Shown: positions 27,829-36,813 of the stretch, piece after piece
How the letters are laid out: each line of letters opens with the position of its first letter
Position numbering within the stretch: the first letter of the stretch is position 1
Source: Pontibacter oryzae
Lineage (GTDB): Bacteria; Bacteroidota; Bacteroidia; Cytophagales; Hymenobacteraceae
Length of the DNA: 64,000 nucleotides
NCBI RefSeq assembly: GCF_003576375.1
Contig: NZ_QWGE01000001.1
Span: forward strand, 62,001 to 126,000
Reading direction: 5' to 3'
The notes under the pieces: generated by a model
The model's database searches: none
What the model was told of the DNA's origin: nothing
The model's input: only the letters and a program-made list of their open reading frames with translations
Made by a program: the position numbers and the translations under genes

Positions 27829-28248
27829 ATGGATAAAAATACAGATACGATAGAGCGTGTAAAAGAGTGGTGCAAAAACACCATGATCGAGCACTTGGGC
27901 ATTGAGATTACGGAGGTGGGCAAGGACTTTTTGTGCGGCAGAATGCCTGTAGATCAGCGTACGCACCAGCCCATGGGCCTGCTGCACGGCGGTGCCTCGG
28001 TGGTGCTGGCCGAGTCGTTGGCAAGTATGGGTGCCGCCCTGCAGGTTGACCTAACAAAAAAAGCCTGCGTCGGTTTAGAGATCAATGCCAACCACATGCG
28101 CGGCATCAGCACGGGCTGGGTGTATGGCAAGGCCACCCCGATCCATGTGGGCCGCAGCACGCAGGTCTGGGAAACCAAGATCACGAACGAGGCCGGCGAC
28201 ATGATCTGCATCAGCCGCATGACGGTAGCCGTGATCGACAAAAAATAA
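27829..28248 (+). CDS. menI: Hotdog-fold thioesterase, probable DHNA-CoA thioesterase
   Basis: 139 aa. It is a PaaI/YdiI-type hotdog protein: MGLLHGGASVVLAESLAS holds the conserved HGG and catalytic acidic residue, and GLEINANHMRGI is a typical strand. The family hydrolyses acyl-CoA thioesters. Because it directly precedes menF and menD, release of 1,4-dihydroxy-2-naphthoate from its CoA ester (MenI step) is the likely role. The symbol is an inference from family and context. It leads the plus-strand cluster, with 44 bases to menF. Confidence 0.8.
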   Translation: MDKNTDTIERVKEWCKNTMIEHLGIEITEVGKDFLCGRMPVDQRTHQPMGLLHGGASVVLAESLASMGAALQVDLTKKACVGLEINANHMRGISTGWVYGKATPIHVGRSTQVWETKITNEAGDMICISRMTVAVIDKK

Positions 28249-28292
28249 CGTTTACAAAACGGGGCTTTATAACCCTGGCAAGTATAAACTTA

Positions 28293-29465
28293 ATGGGTAA
28301 AGCACCCCTACACCATACACTGCAACAGTTTTTCCGGGCAGCCATGGCCGGGCAGAAGGCAGTAGCCCTTTGGCGCCAGCCCAATGCCCAAAAGATGGAA
28401 GCCTGCATACAGCTCGGCGATAACCTTTGCACCGGGCAACCACAACTGGAGCGGAGCCCCTTCGGCTTTTTATTCTGTCCGTTTGAGGCAACAGCTACGC
28501 ACCATAACCTCTTTATTAAGGCGGATGTATACTTCGATGGGCAGGCCCGGAACTATACGTTTGCCGATGACCTGCCAAAGCACCAGCAGGAAGCGTTTTA
28601 TACCTTGCTGGCGGCAGATGCTGTTGATGGTTGGCATACACCTGCCAGAAACGAGCAGCAAAACCAGAACGAGCAGGATTTCACCCGCGCTGTTAGCAGC
28701 GCCGTGGAGGCCATAGCTGCGGGAAATATGGAAAAAGTAGTGCTGTCGCGCTGCAAACAGGAACCGTTGCCTGAAAATTTCTGTGCTGTAACGGCTTTTG
28801 AGGCTATGGCTGAGGCTTACCCGCGCGCTTTTGTATCGCTGGTATCAGTGCCGGGCGTGGGCACCTGGATGGGCGCATCCCCCGAGATACTGGTAAGTAT
28901 AAACGAGGATCAGGTTTTCCATACAGTAGCCCTGGCGGGCACGCAAACGGCGGTTGCCAACGTGGCCGATGCCATCTGGCGGCAGAAGGAGATTGAGGAA
29001 CAGGCGATGGTAGAACGCTACATACTTAGCTGCTTTAAAAAATTGCGCCTGCGCGATTACTCCGAAATAGGGCCGCGCACGGTGGTGGCTGGCAATTTGA
29101 TGCACCTGCGCACCGATTTCCGGGTAGATATGAAAGAAGTGCACTTCCCAACCTTGGGCACAGATATGCTGGAGTTGCTGCACCCAACCTCTGCCGTGTG
29201 CGGCTTGCCCAAGGAACCTGCGCTGCAATTCATACTTTCCCACGAAGGTTACCAACGGCGCTACTACAGCGGCTACCTGGGCCCGGTTGGCCAAGCGGCA
29301 GGCGCACATTTGTACGTAAATCTACGCTGCATGGAACTGCTGCCAAAGGAGGCCATACTTTATGCCGGCGCAGGCGTAACTTCAGAGTCAGACCCGCAGA
29401 AGGAATGGCAGGAAACGGAGCACAAAATGCAAACCATGCGCCAGATACTACTTAATTTTGAATGA
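28293..29465 (+). CDS. menF: Isochorismate synthase
   Basis: 390 aa, a normal length. The chorismate-binding domain occupies the C-terminal two-thirds: VVLSRCKQE, then GTWMGASPEILVS, the GTQ motif (LAGTQTAVAN), EIEEQAMVERYIL, and GLPKEPALQFILSHEGYQR with YSGYLGPVG near the end. It isomerises chorismate to isochorismate, the first committed step of menaquinone synthesis. MenD follows. An anthranilate or salicylate-pathway enzyme is less likely in this neighbourhood. An AAGTATA word lies just before its start (28280-28286). Confidence 0.92.
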   Translation: MGKAPLHHTLQQFFRAAMAGQKAVALWRQPNAQKMEACIQLGDNLCTGQPQLERSPFGFLFCPFEATATHHNLFIKADVYFDGQARNYTFADDLPKHQQEAFYTLLAADAVDGWHTPARNEQQNQNEQDFTRAVSSAVEAIAAGNMEKVVLSRCKQEPLPENFCAVTAFEAMAEAYPRAFVSLVSVPGVGTWMGASPEILVSINEDQVFHTVALAGTQTAVANVADAIWRQKEIEEQAMVERYILSCFKKLRLRDYSEIGPRTVVAGNLMHLRTDFRVDMKEVHFPTLGTDMLELLHPTSAVCGLPKEPALQFILSHEGYQRRYYSGYLGPVGQAAGAHLYVNLRCMELLPKEAILYAGAGVTSESDPQKEWQETEHKMQTMRQILLNFE

Positions 29466-29621
29466 GTCATTAATTGCTATATTGTTAAATTGTTGCCACG
29501 CTAAACATAGCAACGGCTAAAAGGCACTAGTAGAATACATACTTTGACATTATTTAAACCTTAACTGAGTTAACTACCCAGCCATTTAACAATTAAACAA
29601 TTAAGCAGTTCAACAAAAACC
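29466..29621. other. menF-menD intergenic region with a spaced inverted repeat
   Basis: 155 AT-rich bases. ATTGTTAAAT at 29481-29490 is mirrored by ATTTAACAAT at 29584-29593, with about 90 bases between. It could be paired transcription-factor sites, a small decayed element or chance in AT-rich DNA. menD may have its own promoter here. Confidence 0.4.
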
Positions 29622-31322
29622 ATGATCCAACCTGTTGTAAATATTGCTGAGATTTGTGCCCTGAAAGGTGTGGAGCAGGTGGTTTTATCGCCGGGGTCGC
29701 GGTGTGCGCCTTTAACGATTGCCTTTGCCCGCCACCCGAAACTTACGGTACGCACAGTGAGCGATGAACGTGCTGCCGCTTTTATTGCCTTGGGCATGGC
29801 ACTTACTTCAGGCAAGCCAACGGTGCTCGTTTGCACGTCGGGCACGGCGGCCCTTAACTATGCGCCTGCTGTGGCTGAGGCATATTTCCAGGAGGTGCCG
29901 CTTTTGGTGTTAACCGCTGATCGCCCGCCGGAGTGGATAGACCAGCTCGACGGCCAAACCATACGCCAGCAAAACGTGTTTGGGCAGCACATCAAAAAAA
30001 GCTATACTTTCCCCGTGGATCTGGCACACCCGGATGCCGTCTGGCAAAGCGAGCGACAGATTTCTGAGGCGTTGAACGAAGCGATGGCATACCCTGCAGG
30101 GCCTGTGCATATCAATGTGCCCTTGCGTGAGCCGTTCTACCCTGCCCCAGGCACAGAGCTGAAGTATGACAGCACTGTAAAGATCATCGAGGAGGAGCCG
30201 CAGGCTTACCAGCTCACCGAGTTTCAGTCGTTGCGGTTGCAGCAGGAGATCATGAAGTATAAGCGTGTGGTAGTGCTGGCCGGCCACATGCAACAGGATT
30301 TGCGGTTATTGCAACGCATTAAAGCTTTTGCTGATACCACAGGTGCTATTTTGGTGGGAGATGTCATTAGCAACACCCATACCCTGGACCAAGCTGTACG
30401 CTACCAGGACATCATTTTCGCCAACACCGACCAAAACACACTTGCCCAACTGCAGCCCGATCTGCTCATCAGCTTCGGAAAATCAACCATATCCAAAGCT
30501 CTGAAGCTATACTTGCGCAAGCATAAGCCTAATGCCCATTGGCATGTGCAGCCTGCGGGGCAGGTGGCCGACACCTTTCAATCGCTGACCAAAATTATAC
30601 GGTGCACGCCTTACAGCTTTTTTGCAAGTATGGCTGGGAGCACTAAAAACGAAGCTTCTTTTGTTAAGGCCTGGGAACAGAGTACGCAAGCTGCCAGTGC
30701 ATTTCTGCAGAAGTACGCTGGCAAGCAGCAGTACAACGAACTAACGCTGGTGGCAATGGTACTGGAGCAGCTGCCTAAGCAAAGCAAGCTGCACCTGGCC
30801 AACTCCATGTCGGTGCGCTATGCCAACATTGCAGGGCTTATGCCGGAGCAGGAAGTTGAAGTATACGCTAATCGGGGCACCAGCGGGATAGATGGCAGCA
30901 ACAGTACGGCTGTGGGCTGCGCGCTTACCAGCCAGAGCACTGTAACGCTGCTAACCGGCGACCTGGCGTTTTTCTATGACCGCAACGGCCTGTGGCACAA
31001 CTACCTGCCGCCAAACCTGCGTATTGTGCTGCTTAATAACCACGCAGGCGGCATTTTCAGGTTAATAGACGGCCCGAAGCAGCAGCCCGAACTGGAGCCA
31101 TACTTCGAGACAAAACAGGCCCTCGACGCCCAAAACACAGCCCGCGACTTTAACCTGAACTACACCGCCGTTCATACTTTCAGCGAACTGCAAAAAGCGC
31201 TCCCGGCCTTTTTCGCCAAAGATAACGGTGCCGCCATACTTGAGATTTTCACTGATAACGCATCAAATGCTGCCGATTTTGAGCAATACCGACAGGCCGT
31301 GAGAGCACTTGCTCTCGGATAA
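29622..31322 (+). CDS. menD: 2-succinyl-5-enolpyruvyl-6-hydroxy-3-cyclohexene-1-carboxylate synthase (MenD)
   Basis: 566 aa, full length. The N-terminus NIAEICALKGVEQVVLSPGS is the MenD signature, followed by LVCTSGTAALNYAPAVAEA and LTADRPPEWID. The C-terminal ThDP-binding part has NRGTSGIDGSNSTAVG and LTGDLAFFYDRNGL. It joins isochorismate and 2-oxoglutarate in a thiamine-diphosphate-dependent reaction. It is the second pathway gene after menF. A stable hairpin after its stop probably ends the transcript. Confidence 0.95.
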   Translation: MIQPVVNIAEICALKGVEQVVLSPGSRCAPLTIAFARHPKLTVRTVSDERAAAFIALGMALTSGKPTVLVCTSGTAALNYAPAVAEAYFQEVPLLVLTADRPPEWIDQLDGQTIRQQNVFGQHIKKSYTFPVDLAHPDAVWQSERQISEALNEAMAYPAGPVHINVPLREPFYPAPGTELKYDSTVKIIEEEPQAYQLTEFQSLRLQQEIMKYKRVVVLAGHMQQDLRLLQRIKAFADTTGAILVGDVISNTHTLDQAVRYQDIIFANTDQNTLAQLQPDLLISFGKSTISKALKLYLRKHKPNAHWHVQPAGQVADTFQSLTKIIRCTPYSFFASMAGSTKNEASFVKAWEQSTQAASAFLQKYAGKQQYNELTLVAMVLEQLPKQSKLHLANSMSVRYANIAGLMPEQEVEVYANRGTSGIDGSNSTAVGCALTSQSTVTLLTGDLAFFYDRNGLWHNYLPPNLRIVLLNNHAGGIFRLIDGPKQQPELEPYFETKQALDAQNTARDFNLNYTAVHTFSELQKALPAFFAKDNGAAILEIFTDNASNAADFEQYRQAVRALALG

Positions 31323-31332
31323 AGTTCTTCCC

Positions 31333-31371
31333 ATAGCCGCTGCCAACATTTGCTCTTTTGGCAGCGGCTAT
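31333..31371 (+). terminator. Terminator after menD
   Basis: A perfect 14-bp stem (31333-31346 with 31358-31371) and an 11-base loop, starting 11 bases after the menD stop. A TATACTT word follows at 31373-31379, with only a modest T-run. Confidence 0.75.
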
Positions 31372-31565
31372 TTATACTTGCCCGCTTATTACTCAAAATC
31401 CACCTCACCAGCTAAAGTATAAGACTGCTTACCAAATACTTGCCCATCCAAAAATCAACTCTGCTAACTCCCTTTTTCATTTCATCACCCTTATAACATC
31501 CAAAAAATCACTAGGATCGTTTAAATAAATAAAGAACGAATTGTTTCATTTAATCTTTCTTGGCC

Positions 31566-32021
31566 ATGAATTTAACACACGATATGAACCGCGTAGAGCG
31601 CTGGGCGGACACGCATCACCCCATGTGGCTTGATTTTTTACGCATTGGGTTGGGTATATTTTTGATGATCAAAGGCTTTATGTTTGTACAGGACACAGGA
31701 GCGCTTTTCAGTATCATGAATAAAAGCCAATTTCCGTGGGTGTCTATTGGGCTGGCGCATTATGTGGCCTTTGCCCATTTGGTTGGCGGCCTGCTGATTG
31801 CATTGGGCCTGATCACGCGGGTAGCCATCCTTTTTCAGATTCCGATTCTGATTGGTGCGGTTTTCTTTATTAACCCGGAGCGGGGATTCTATTCTGAAAA
31901 CACAGAACTGTGGTCCTCCATTATCGTCCTCTTCCTGTTAGTTTTCTTCCTGATTTTTGGCTCGGGTCGCTTCTCTGTAGACCACCTTATCCGTAAACCG
32001 AAGCGCGATTGGCTGTATTGA
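31566..32021 (+). CDS. DoxX-family membrane protein
   Basis: 151 aa from the ATG at 31566; a TTG six bases earlier is less likely. Four hydrophobic helices (about 25-42, 65-88, 94-110, 122-142) with FLRIGLGIFLMIKGF and LVGGLLIALGLITRVA match the DoxX group. These small inner-membrane proteins are linked to quinone or sulfur redox chemistry in some organisms, but the function is unsettled. It lies between menD and menE, separated from each by a terminator-like hairpin, so it is probably its own unit. Confidence 0.8.
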   Translation: MNLTHDMNRVERWADTHHPMWLDFLRIGLGIFLMIKGFMFVQDTGALFSIMNKSQFPWVSIGLAHYVAFAHLVGGLLIALGLITRVAILFQIPILIGAVFFINPERGFYSENTELWSSIIVLFLLVFFLIFGSGRFSVDHLIRKPKRDWLY

Positions 32022-32081
32022 TATACACACGCGTCAGAATTTCAGGAAAGTATAAAAGCAAGTTTTAGCTGTTTGAACATC

Positions 32082-32117
32082 AAGCAGGCAAGGAATTGAG
32101 AAATCCTTTGCCTGCTT
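32082..32117 (+). terminator. Terminator after the DoxX gene
   Basis: A 10-bp stem (32082-32091 with 32108-32117), extended inside by imperfect pairing, followed by a T-rich run (TGTTTGTTTTT). It lies about 60 bases after the DoxX stop. Confidence 0.8.
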
Positions 32118-32219
32118 TGTTTGTTTTTAAAGCGTTAGCCCCCATTTTTGCACTAGCCCGTATAGTTAAGCTTAACCTATGTTGCAGCGCCAATGCTGTA
32201 GAACTATCAGAACATAACC

Positions 32220-33332
32220 ATGACAGATAAGTACCTCACGCTGAACGGCAAGAAATTTTATTATGATGAAATTGCGGCCTACTCCTTCCGCAACAGTATT
32301 CCGCTGAATGGTTATGAAACTAAAACGCTGGAGTTTTGCCGCAATTGGCTAAATGGCTTGCAGGCTTTCCCGATACAGACTTCCGGCTCTACAGGCGTAC
32401 CTAAAACCATAAACCTGACGCGCCAGCAGATGGAGGCAAGCGCCCGGAAAACACTGAAGCTGCTCAATATTACACCCGGCGACTGCACCTTTGTTTGCCT
32501 CAATACAGAGTTTGTGGCAGGTATGATGATGCTTGTTCGTGGTTTTATTGGCGAGCTGGAAATGATTATAGTGGAGCCCATCGGCAACCCTTTGCAACTG
32601 GTAAGCTCGGACACAGCTCTAGATTTCGCCTCTTTTGTGCCGATGCAGCTGCACACCATACTGGAGCAAACCCCCGAAAGGCTCGAGCAGTTGAACAAAG
32701 CCAAGGCCATACTTATTGGCGGGGCACCGGTAACGCCTACCCAGCAACGCGAACTGCAAAGTATAAGCGCCCCAATCTACCATACATACGGCATGACAGA
32801 GACGGCCTCGCACATTGCCTTGCGCAAGCTTAACAACCCGGGCGCAGCCGAATACTACGAGGTGCTTAAAAACGTGGAAATTGGGCAGGATAAGCGCGGC
32901 TGCCTCACTATTAAAGGCGATGTTACAAACAACGAGCAACTCGTTACCAACGACCTGGTAGAACTGCTTACCCCTACCCGTTTCCGCTGGATTGGGCGTG
33001 CGGATAACACAATCAATACCGGTGGCGTGAAAGTACAGACAGAGAAAGTGGAACTGGCCATTGCAGAAGCGCTGGCTGACTGGGAGAATTCGCCCCGTTT
33101 CTTTATCGCACCGCAACCCGATGAGGTGCTCGGTGATCGGATTATACTTGTTGTAGAGGGAAACCCGCTTGCTCAGGCAGATGAGGAAACGCTGTTTACA
33201 CGCTTGCGCAGCCTTCTCAAAAAGTTTGAAGTGCCAAAGCAAGTATATTATAGCAAGTCTTTTTCAGAAACCGCCACTGGCAAGCTAAACCGGCAAGGAA
33301 CGCTGCAGAAGCTAAATCTGCCCACCGACTAA
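32220..33332 (+). CDS. menE: O-succinylbenzoate-CoA ligase (MenE), AMP-binding enzyme
   Basis: 370 aa, shorter than many MenE proteins but with all core motifs. The P-loop-like IQTSGSTGVPKTINLTR is near 50-67, YGMTETASHI is near 190 and GRADNTINTGGVKVQTEKVE is near 260. It adenylates o-succinylbenzoate and attaches CoA for ring closure to the naphthoate. The menaquinone setting supports the assignment. Genes menB, menC and menA are not in the window, so the pathway is split. The start is preceded by a 200-base gap. Confidence 0.88.
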   Translation: MTDKYLTLNGKKFYYDEIAAYSFRNSIPLNGYETKTLEFCRNWLNGLQAFPIQTSGSTGVPKTINLTRQQMEASARKTLKLLNITPGDCTFVCLNTEFVAGMMMLVRGFIGELEMIIVEPIGNPLQLVSSDTALDFASFVPMQLHTILEQTPERLEQLNKAKAILIGGAPVTPTQQRELQSISAPIYHTYGMTETASHIALRKLNNPGAAEYYEVLKNVEIGQDKRGCLTIKGDVTNNEQLVTNDLVELLTPTRFRWIGRADNTINTGGVKVQTEKVELAIAEALADWENSPRFFIAPQPDEVLGDRIILVVEGNPLAQADEETLFTRLRSLLKKFEVPKQVYYSKSFSETATGKLNRQGTLQKLNLPTD

Positions 33333-33397
33333 CGCCTGCCAAAGCATAACGGCTAAGCTGCCTGCGCGTAAGAAGTATAAACCAAATTCAGAATTTT

Positions 33398-34273
33398 ATG
33401 AAGCGGAATATACTTTCAGCTATAAGTATAACACTCTTATCGGTTGGGCTAAGCAGTTGCAGCAGTAGTTTATTTACCGCCCGTGCCCCCATAGAAATGC
33501 AGCAGGCCTGGGCATCCGACAACATCTTTAAAACGCCTGAATCAGCACTATTTGACCCGCAACGGAACGTCATCTACGTTAGCAACATCAACCAAACATC
33601 CGACAAAAAAGACGGAGACGGCTTTATCTCGAAGTTAAATACCGATGGCGAAGTAGAGGAACTGTATTGGGTTACCGGCCTTAGCAATCCGCGTGGCATG
33701 GACGTACATAACAACGTGCTTTACGTAGCCGATACCGATGAAATTGTAGCCATCTCCACACAAACCGGCGCCGTGCTGGGCCGCTATGAAGCTGAAAAAG
33801 CAAAGTACCTCAATGATGTAGCTATCGACAACACAGGTAATGTATACGTAACCGACACAGACCAGAAACGCATTTACCTGCTCCGCAACGGGCGCGTAAG
33901 CACCTGGATGGATAACACCAAACGCGAGAAACCTAACGGTATTTACTTGGAGGGCGATAGGATGATTGTTGCCTTTATGAGCAGCGGCCGGGTGCGGTTG
34001 CTCGATCCTGCCACTAAAAATTTTTCAGAATGGACCGACGGCATTAAAGCTGCGGACGGCATTGCCGAAGCCACCGACGGCGCATACCTGATCTCGAGCT
34101 GGGACGGCGAAGTATACTATGTCATGGAAACAGGCAAGAAATGGCGCTTGCTTAACACCAAGGACAAAAACATAAACGCAGCCGATATAAGCTACGCCCG
34201 ACAGCTTGGTTTAGTACTTGTACCAACTTTTAACGATAATCGGGTGGTAGCCTATAGACTAAGCACTCGCTAA
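33398..34273 (+). CDS. SMP-30/NHL-like beta-propeller lipoprotein
   Basis: 291 aa. The signal MKRNILSAISITLLSVGLSSC ends in a lipobox, predicting an envelope lipoprotein. The rest has repeated propeller strands (NVIYVSNI, NVLYVADTDEIVAI, GNVYVTDTDQKRIYLL, YLISSWDGEVYYV), similar to SMP-30/gluconolactonase and NHL proteins. No clear metal-site or lactonase triad can be assigned by eye, so enzymatic activity is uncertain. It follows menE by 65 bases, but function does not link them. Confidence 0.75.
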   Translation: MKRNILSAISITLLSVGLSSCSSSLFTARAPIEMQQAWASDNIFKTPESALFDPQRNVIYVSNINQTSDKKDGDGFISKLNTDGEVEELYWVTGLSNPRGMDVHNNVLYVADTDEIVAISTQTGAVLGRYEAEKAKYLNDVAIDNTGNVYVTDTDQKRIYLLRNGRVSTWMDNTKREKPNGIYLEGDRMIVAFMSSGRVRLLDPATKNFSEWTDGIKAADGIAEATDGAYLISSWDGEVYYVMETGKKWRLLNTKDKNINAADISYARQLGLVLVPTFNDNRVVAYRLSTR

Positions 34274-34375
34274 TACCGTTAAAGAATTATACCGTTATAA
34301 TGTTTGAGGCAAGGCAGCTGCACCGTTACGTGTCAGTTGCCTTCTCATTTCCTGCACAGTACTGCCTGTTCCTGT

Positions 34376-35293
34376 ATGAAAAAACTTTCCACCTTACATA
34401 TTTTAAACGGCGATGCATCCCTGCCAAACTTCACCAAAGCTAACCTGCCAGGGCAAGTACTGGTCTGGCGTGAGGTACTATCAGAAGGCCCGGTCCATGC
34501 AGACTTGCCCGAGAGCGAATTCTGGCAAAAGCGGGAAGAATACATTACGCGTGCCACCAAAGAGCCTGCAGAAGCCTACCATATCAAGGTGTTGGAAGAA
34601 GTGCAGAAACTAGAGCAAGCGCATACTTTTTTCGAAGTTATACTTTGGTTTGATGCTGACCTGATGTGCCAGGTAAACCTGCTCTTCCTGCTGAGCCGCC
34701 TCCAGCAACGCAGACCTGCGATGGTCTCGGTATGCACACCTGGTCCTGGTAGCAGCATTGGCTTGCTAAACTCTGGGCAACTGCAGGCACTGATGGAAAA
34801 GAGGCAGCAACTAACACAAGATCAACTTTATAGTGCAGGCGAGATTTGGGAACTTTACGCCAGCCCTCATCCCTTAAAGCTACAGCTATACTTACAGCAG
34901 ATTTCCTCGCCGCTGCCCCACCTGGACGAGGCCATGCACCTTTTCTTTACGCGCTTCCCGGATTGCACCGATGGCCTGAGCCAGCCAGAACGCGCCTTAC
35001 TACAGTTTATTCAGGATGGTGCCACAAATATGAATGCCTTAATGCAGCAGTTCTGGATAGAATACCCGGGTTATGGTTTTGGTGATTTGCAGCTGGAGCA
35101 ACTGCTCTCGCAGCTGCAACCCGACCTCGCGCAAACCACAGAACCGCTGAAGCTTAGCTTTTTTGGTGAGCGCGTACTGCAGGGCTACGCAAACTATAAA
35201 CCGAAACCGTATTGGCTGGGAGGCACGGAAATTAATGGCAACTCCCGTTTTTGCTATGATCAGGAGACCAAAAAATTAAAACCATGTGCTTGA
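34376..35293 (+). CDS. DUF1835-domain protein
   Basis: 305 aa from the ATG at 34376. A longer frame from 34304 has an implausible start. The N-terminus STLHILNGDASL, then VLVWREVLSEGPV, is typical of DUF1835, and a DUF3658-like C-terminal half appears to follow. The family has no established function that I can name. No signal peptide or membrane segment is present, so it is cytoplasmic. No operon partner is evident. Confidence 0.75.
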   Translation: MKKLSTLHILNGDASLPNFTKANLPGQVLVWREVLSEGPVHADLPESEFWQKREEYITRATKEPAEAYHIKVLEEVQKLEQAHTFFEVILWFDADLMCQVNLLFLLSRLQQRRPAMVSVCTPGPGSSIGLLNSGQLQALMEKRQQLTQDQLYSAGEIWELYASPHPLKLQLYLQQISSPLPHLDEAMHLFFTRFPDCTDGLSQPERALLQFIQDGATNMNALMQQFWIEYPGYGFGDLQLEQLLSQLQPDLAQTTEPLKLSFFGERVLQGYANYKPKPYWLGGTEINGNSRFCYDQETKKLKPCA

Positions 35294-35356
35294 TCTTAGT
35301 TTGGCCCAAAAACTGCATAGGCATACGTAATCTTATACCTTAAACCCGTATTGCCC

Positions 35357-35755
35357 ATGACTTGCATAAAACCCGTACTCACCTTGAGTTTTGTCCTTTG
35401 TGGCCTATTTTTTTCATCTACTACCTTTGCGCAATCCACGGCCACGTCTCCTGTTCCGCAGGATGAGCTTGCACAAAGCTTGCAGCAGCTCGGTGAGAAA
35501 GAAACACTTTCAGGCATAAATCTGGTGCCTGGCCGCAACGGTACTTACCAACTCGATTTTTCGCAGCAGTTGGAAGAGGATGCCACTCTGCAGGTAAAGA
35601 ATACTGCCGGGAGGCTAGTTTATCAAAAGCCTCTCGAGGCTGGCCGCAACCGCTCCGCTTGGCGCTACCAACTAGGCAAGCTAAAGCCTGACACGTACCT
35701 GATAGAAGTCAAGACCAGCGATACAACTTACTGGACCAAGTTCAGGGTAAAATAA
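35357..35755 (+). CDS. Small secreted protein with a T9SS-sorting-like C-terminal fold
   Basis: 132 aa from the ATG at 35357; the in-frame TTG at 35351 is less likely. The signal peptide MTCIKPVLTLSFVLCGLFFS...FAQ is followed by a short linker and a strand-rich C-terminal region (LQVKNTAGRLVYQKPL, LKPDTYLIEVKTSDTTYWTKFRVK). This resembles the C-terminal sorting/adhesin domains of type IX substrates, here with little passenger. Function unknown. A strong terminator begins at its stop codon. Confidence 0.65.
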   Translation: MTCIKPVLTLSFVLCGLFFSSTTFAQSTATSPVPQDELAQSLQQLGEKETLSGINLVPGRNGTYQLDFSQQLEEDATLQVKNTAGRLVYQKPLEAGRNRSAWRYQLGKLKPDTYLIEVKTSDTTYWTKFRVK

Positions 35756-35800
35756 AATACAAACGGCCCGGCAGAAAACTCTGCCGGGCCGTTTGTATTT
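35755..35800. terminator. Bidirectional terminator between the secreted-protein gene and hutG
   Basis: A perfect 20-bp stem (35755-35774 with 35781-35800) and a six-base loop. It starts on the last base of the plus-strand gene and lies 17 bases from the stop of the convergent hutG. Confidence 0.92.
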
Positions 35801-35817
35801 CAAGCCAAAACTCCATT

Positions 35818-36789
35818 TTATATTTGCTTCCAGGTATTTACCATTTGATAAAGTATGGCTGCGCCAAGTTTAGCCGTTCGGCTGTCGATGTCGAGGGCTG
35901 GGTTGAGTTCGGTAACATCCATACTTAGCAGTTTTCCGCTCTGTGCTACTTGCCTCATCAGTTCCAGCACCACCTCGGGCTGTAAGCCCAGTGCGTTTAC
36001 AGCGCTAACCCCAGGCGCATAGGCCGCCGCGAAAACATCCATATCCAGGGTTAAGTATACCAGGTCTACACTGTCCAGGAACGCCTGCAGGTCCTGTTCT
36101 AGCTGTTTCAGGCGGTGCATTTGCACCTGACCAGCCAAGGTATAAGTAACGTTAAGCTCACTGGCGGTTTTGAAAAGCGCTGCCGTGTTGCCATACTCCT
36201 GCAGGCCCAGCACCTTGTATACAAAATCGTTGCCGCTTGCCTGCAAGCTGTTGGCGATCTGCAGAAAAGGTGTTCCTGAACTGGCCTGTTGGGTATAGCT
36301 CCGCAAATCAAAATGGGCATCAAAGTTCAGGATACCAAGCCTAAAACCGCCACTTGATCGCTCCAAACCCAGAAAATGGCCGAAGGCTGTTTCGTGGCCG
36401 CCGCCCAGCACAAGTGGCCGGTACCCATGCTTCAAGAGGGCATCCACCTTTTTGCCTAGTTGCTGCTGCGCATCCTCCAGGTTTCCGCTAGGGCAAAGCA
36501 CATCTCCGGCATCATATAACTTCACTTCCTGTGCTAAATGGTAGGCAAAAGAGGCCATGGCACTGCGCAGGGCCGCCGGGCCACCCACAGCACCTACCCT
36601 GCCCTGGTTGCGGTGCACGCCCTCATCGGAGCAAAAGCCCAGGAAAGCAAATGCTACATCTGCGGCAGGTTCAGGTATATCTTTGGTAAGGTCAAGGAAA
36701 TGGATTCGCTGGTGCCAGCGCGCGCCAAGTTCGCCATCAAGTTTATCTATTCGGCCTTGCCAAGCTTTCTTAGTTGCAGGTTTATACAT
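35818..36789 (-). CDS. hutG: Formimidoylglutamase (arginase family)
   Basis: 323 aa. Mn-binding motifs of the arginase/ureohydrolase family are present: LGGGHETAFGH, NFDAHFDLR and LDMDVFAAAYAPG. It hydrolyses N-formimidoyl-L-glutamate to glutamate and formamide, the last step of histidine breakdown. It follows hutI by 24 bases on the same strand, which separates it from agmatinase or arginase. It is the end of the hutU-hutI-hutG operon and is closed by the strong bidirectional hairpin at 35755-35800. Confidence 0.93.
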   Translation of the reverse strand: MYKPATKKAWQGRIDKLDGELGARWHQRIHFLDLTKDIPEPAADVAFAFLGFCSDEGVHRNQGRVGAVGGPAALRSAMASFAYHLAQEVKLYDAGDVLCPSGNLEDAQQQLGKKVDALLKHGYRPLVLGGGHETAFGHFLGLERSSGGFRLGILNFDAHFDLRSYTQQASSGTPFLQIANSLQASGNDFVYKVLGLQEYGNTAALFKTASELNVTYTLAGQVQMHRLKQLEQDLQAFLDSVDLVYLTLDMDVFAAAYAPGVSAVNALGLQPEVVLELMRQVAQSGKLLSMDVTELNPALDIDSRTAKLGAAILYQMVNTWKQI

Positions 36790-36813
36790 GGGTTGTGCTT
36801 GTAAATGCTGCGG

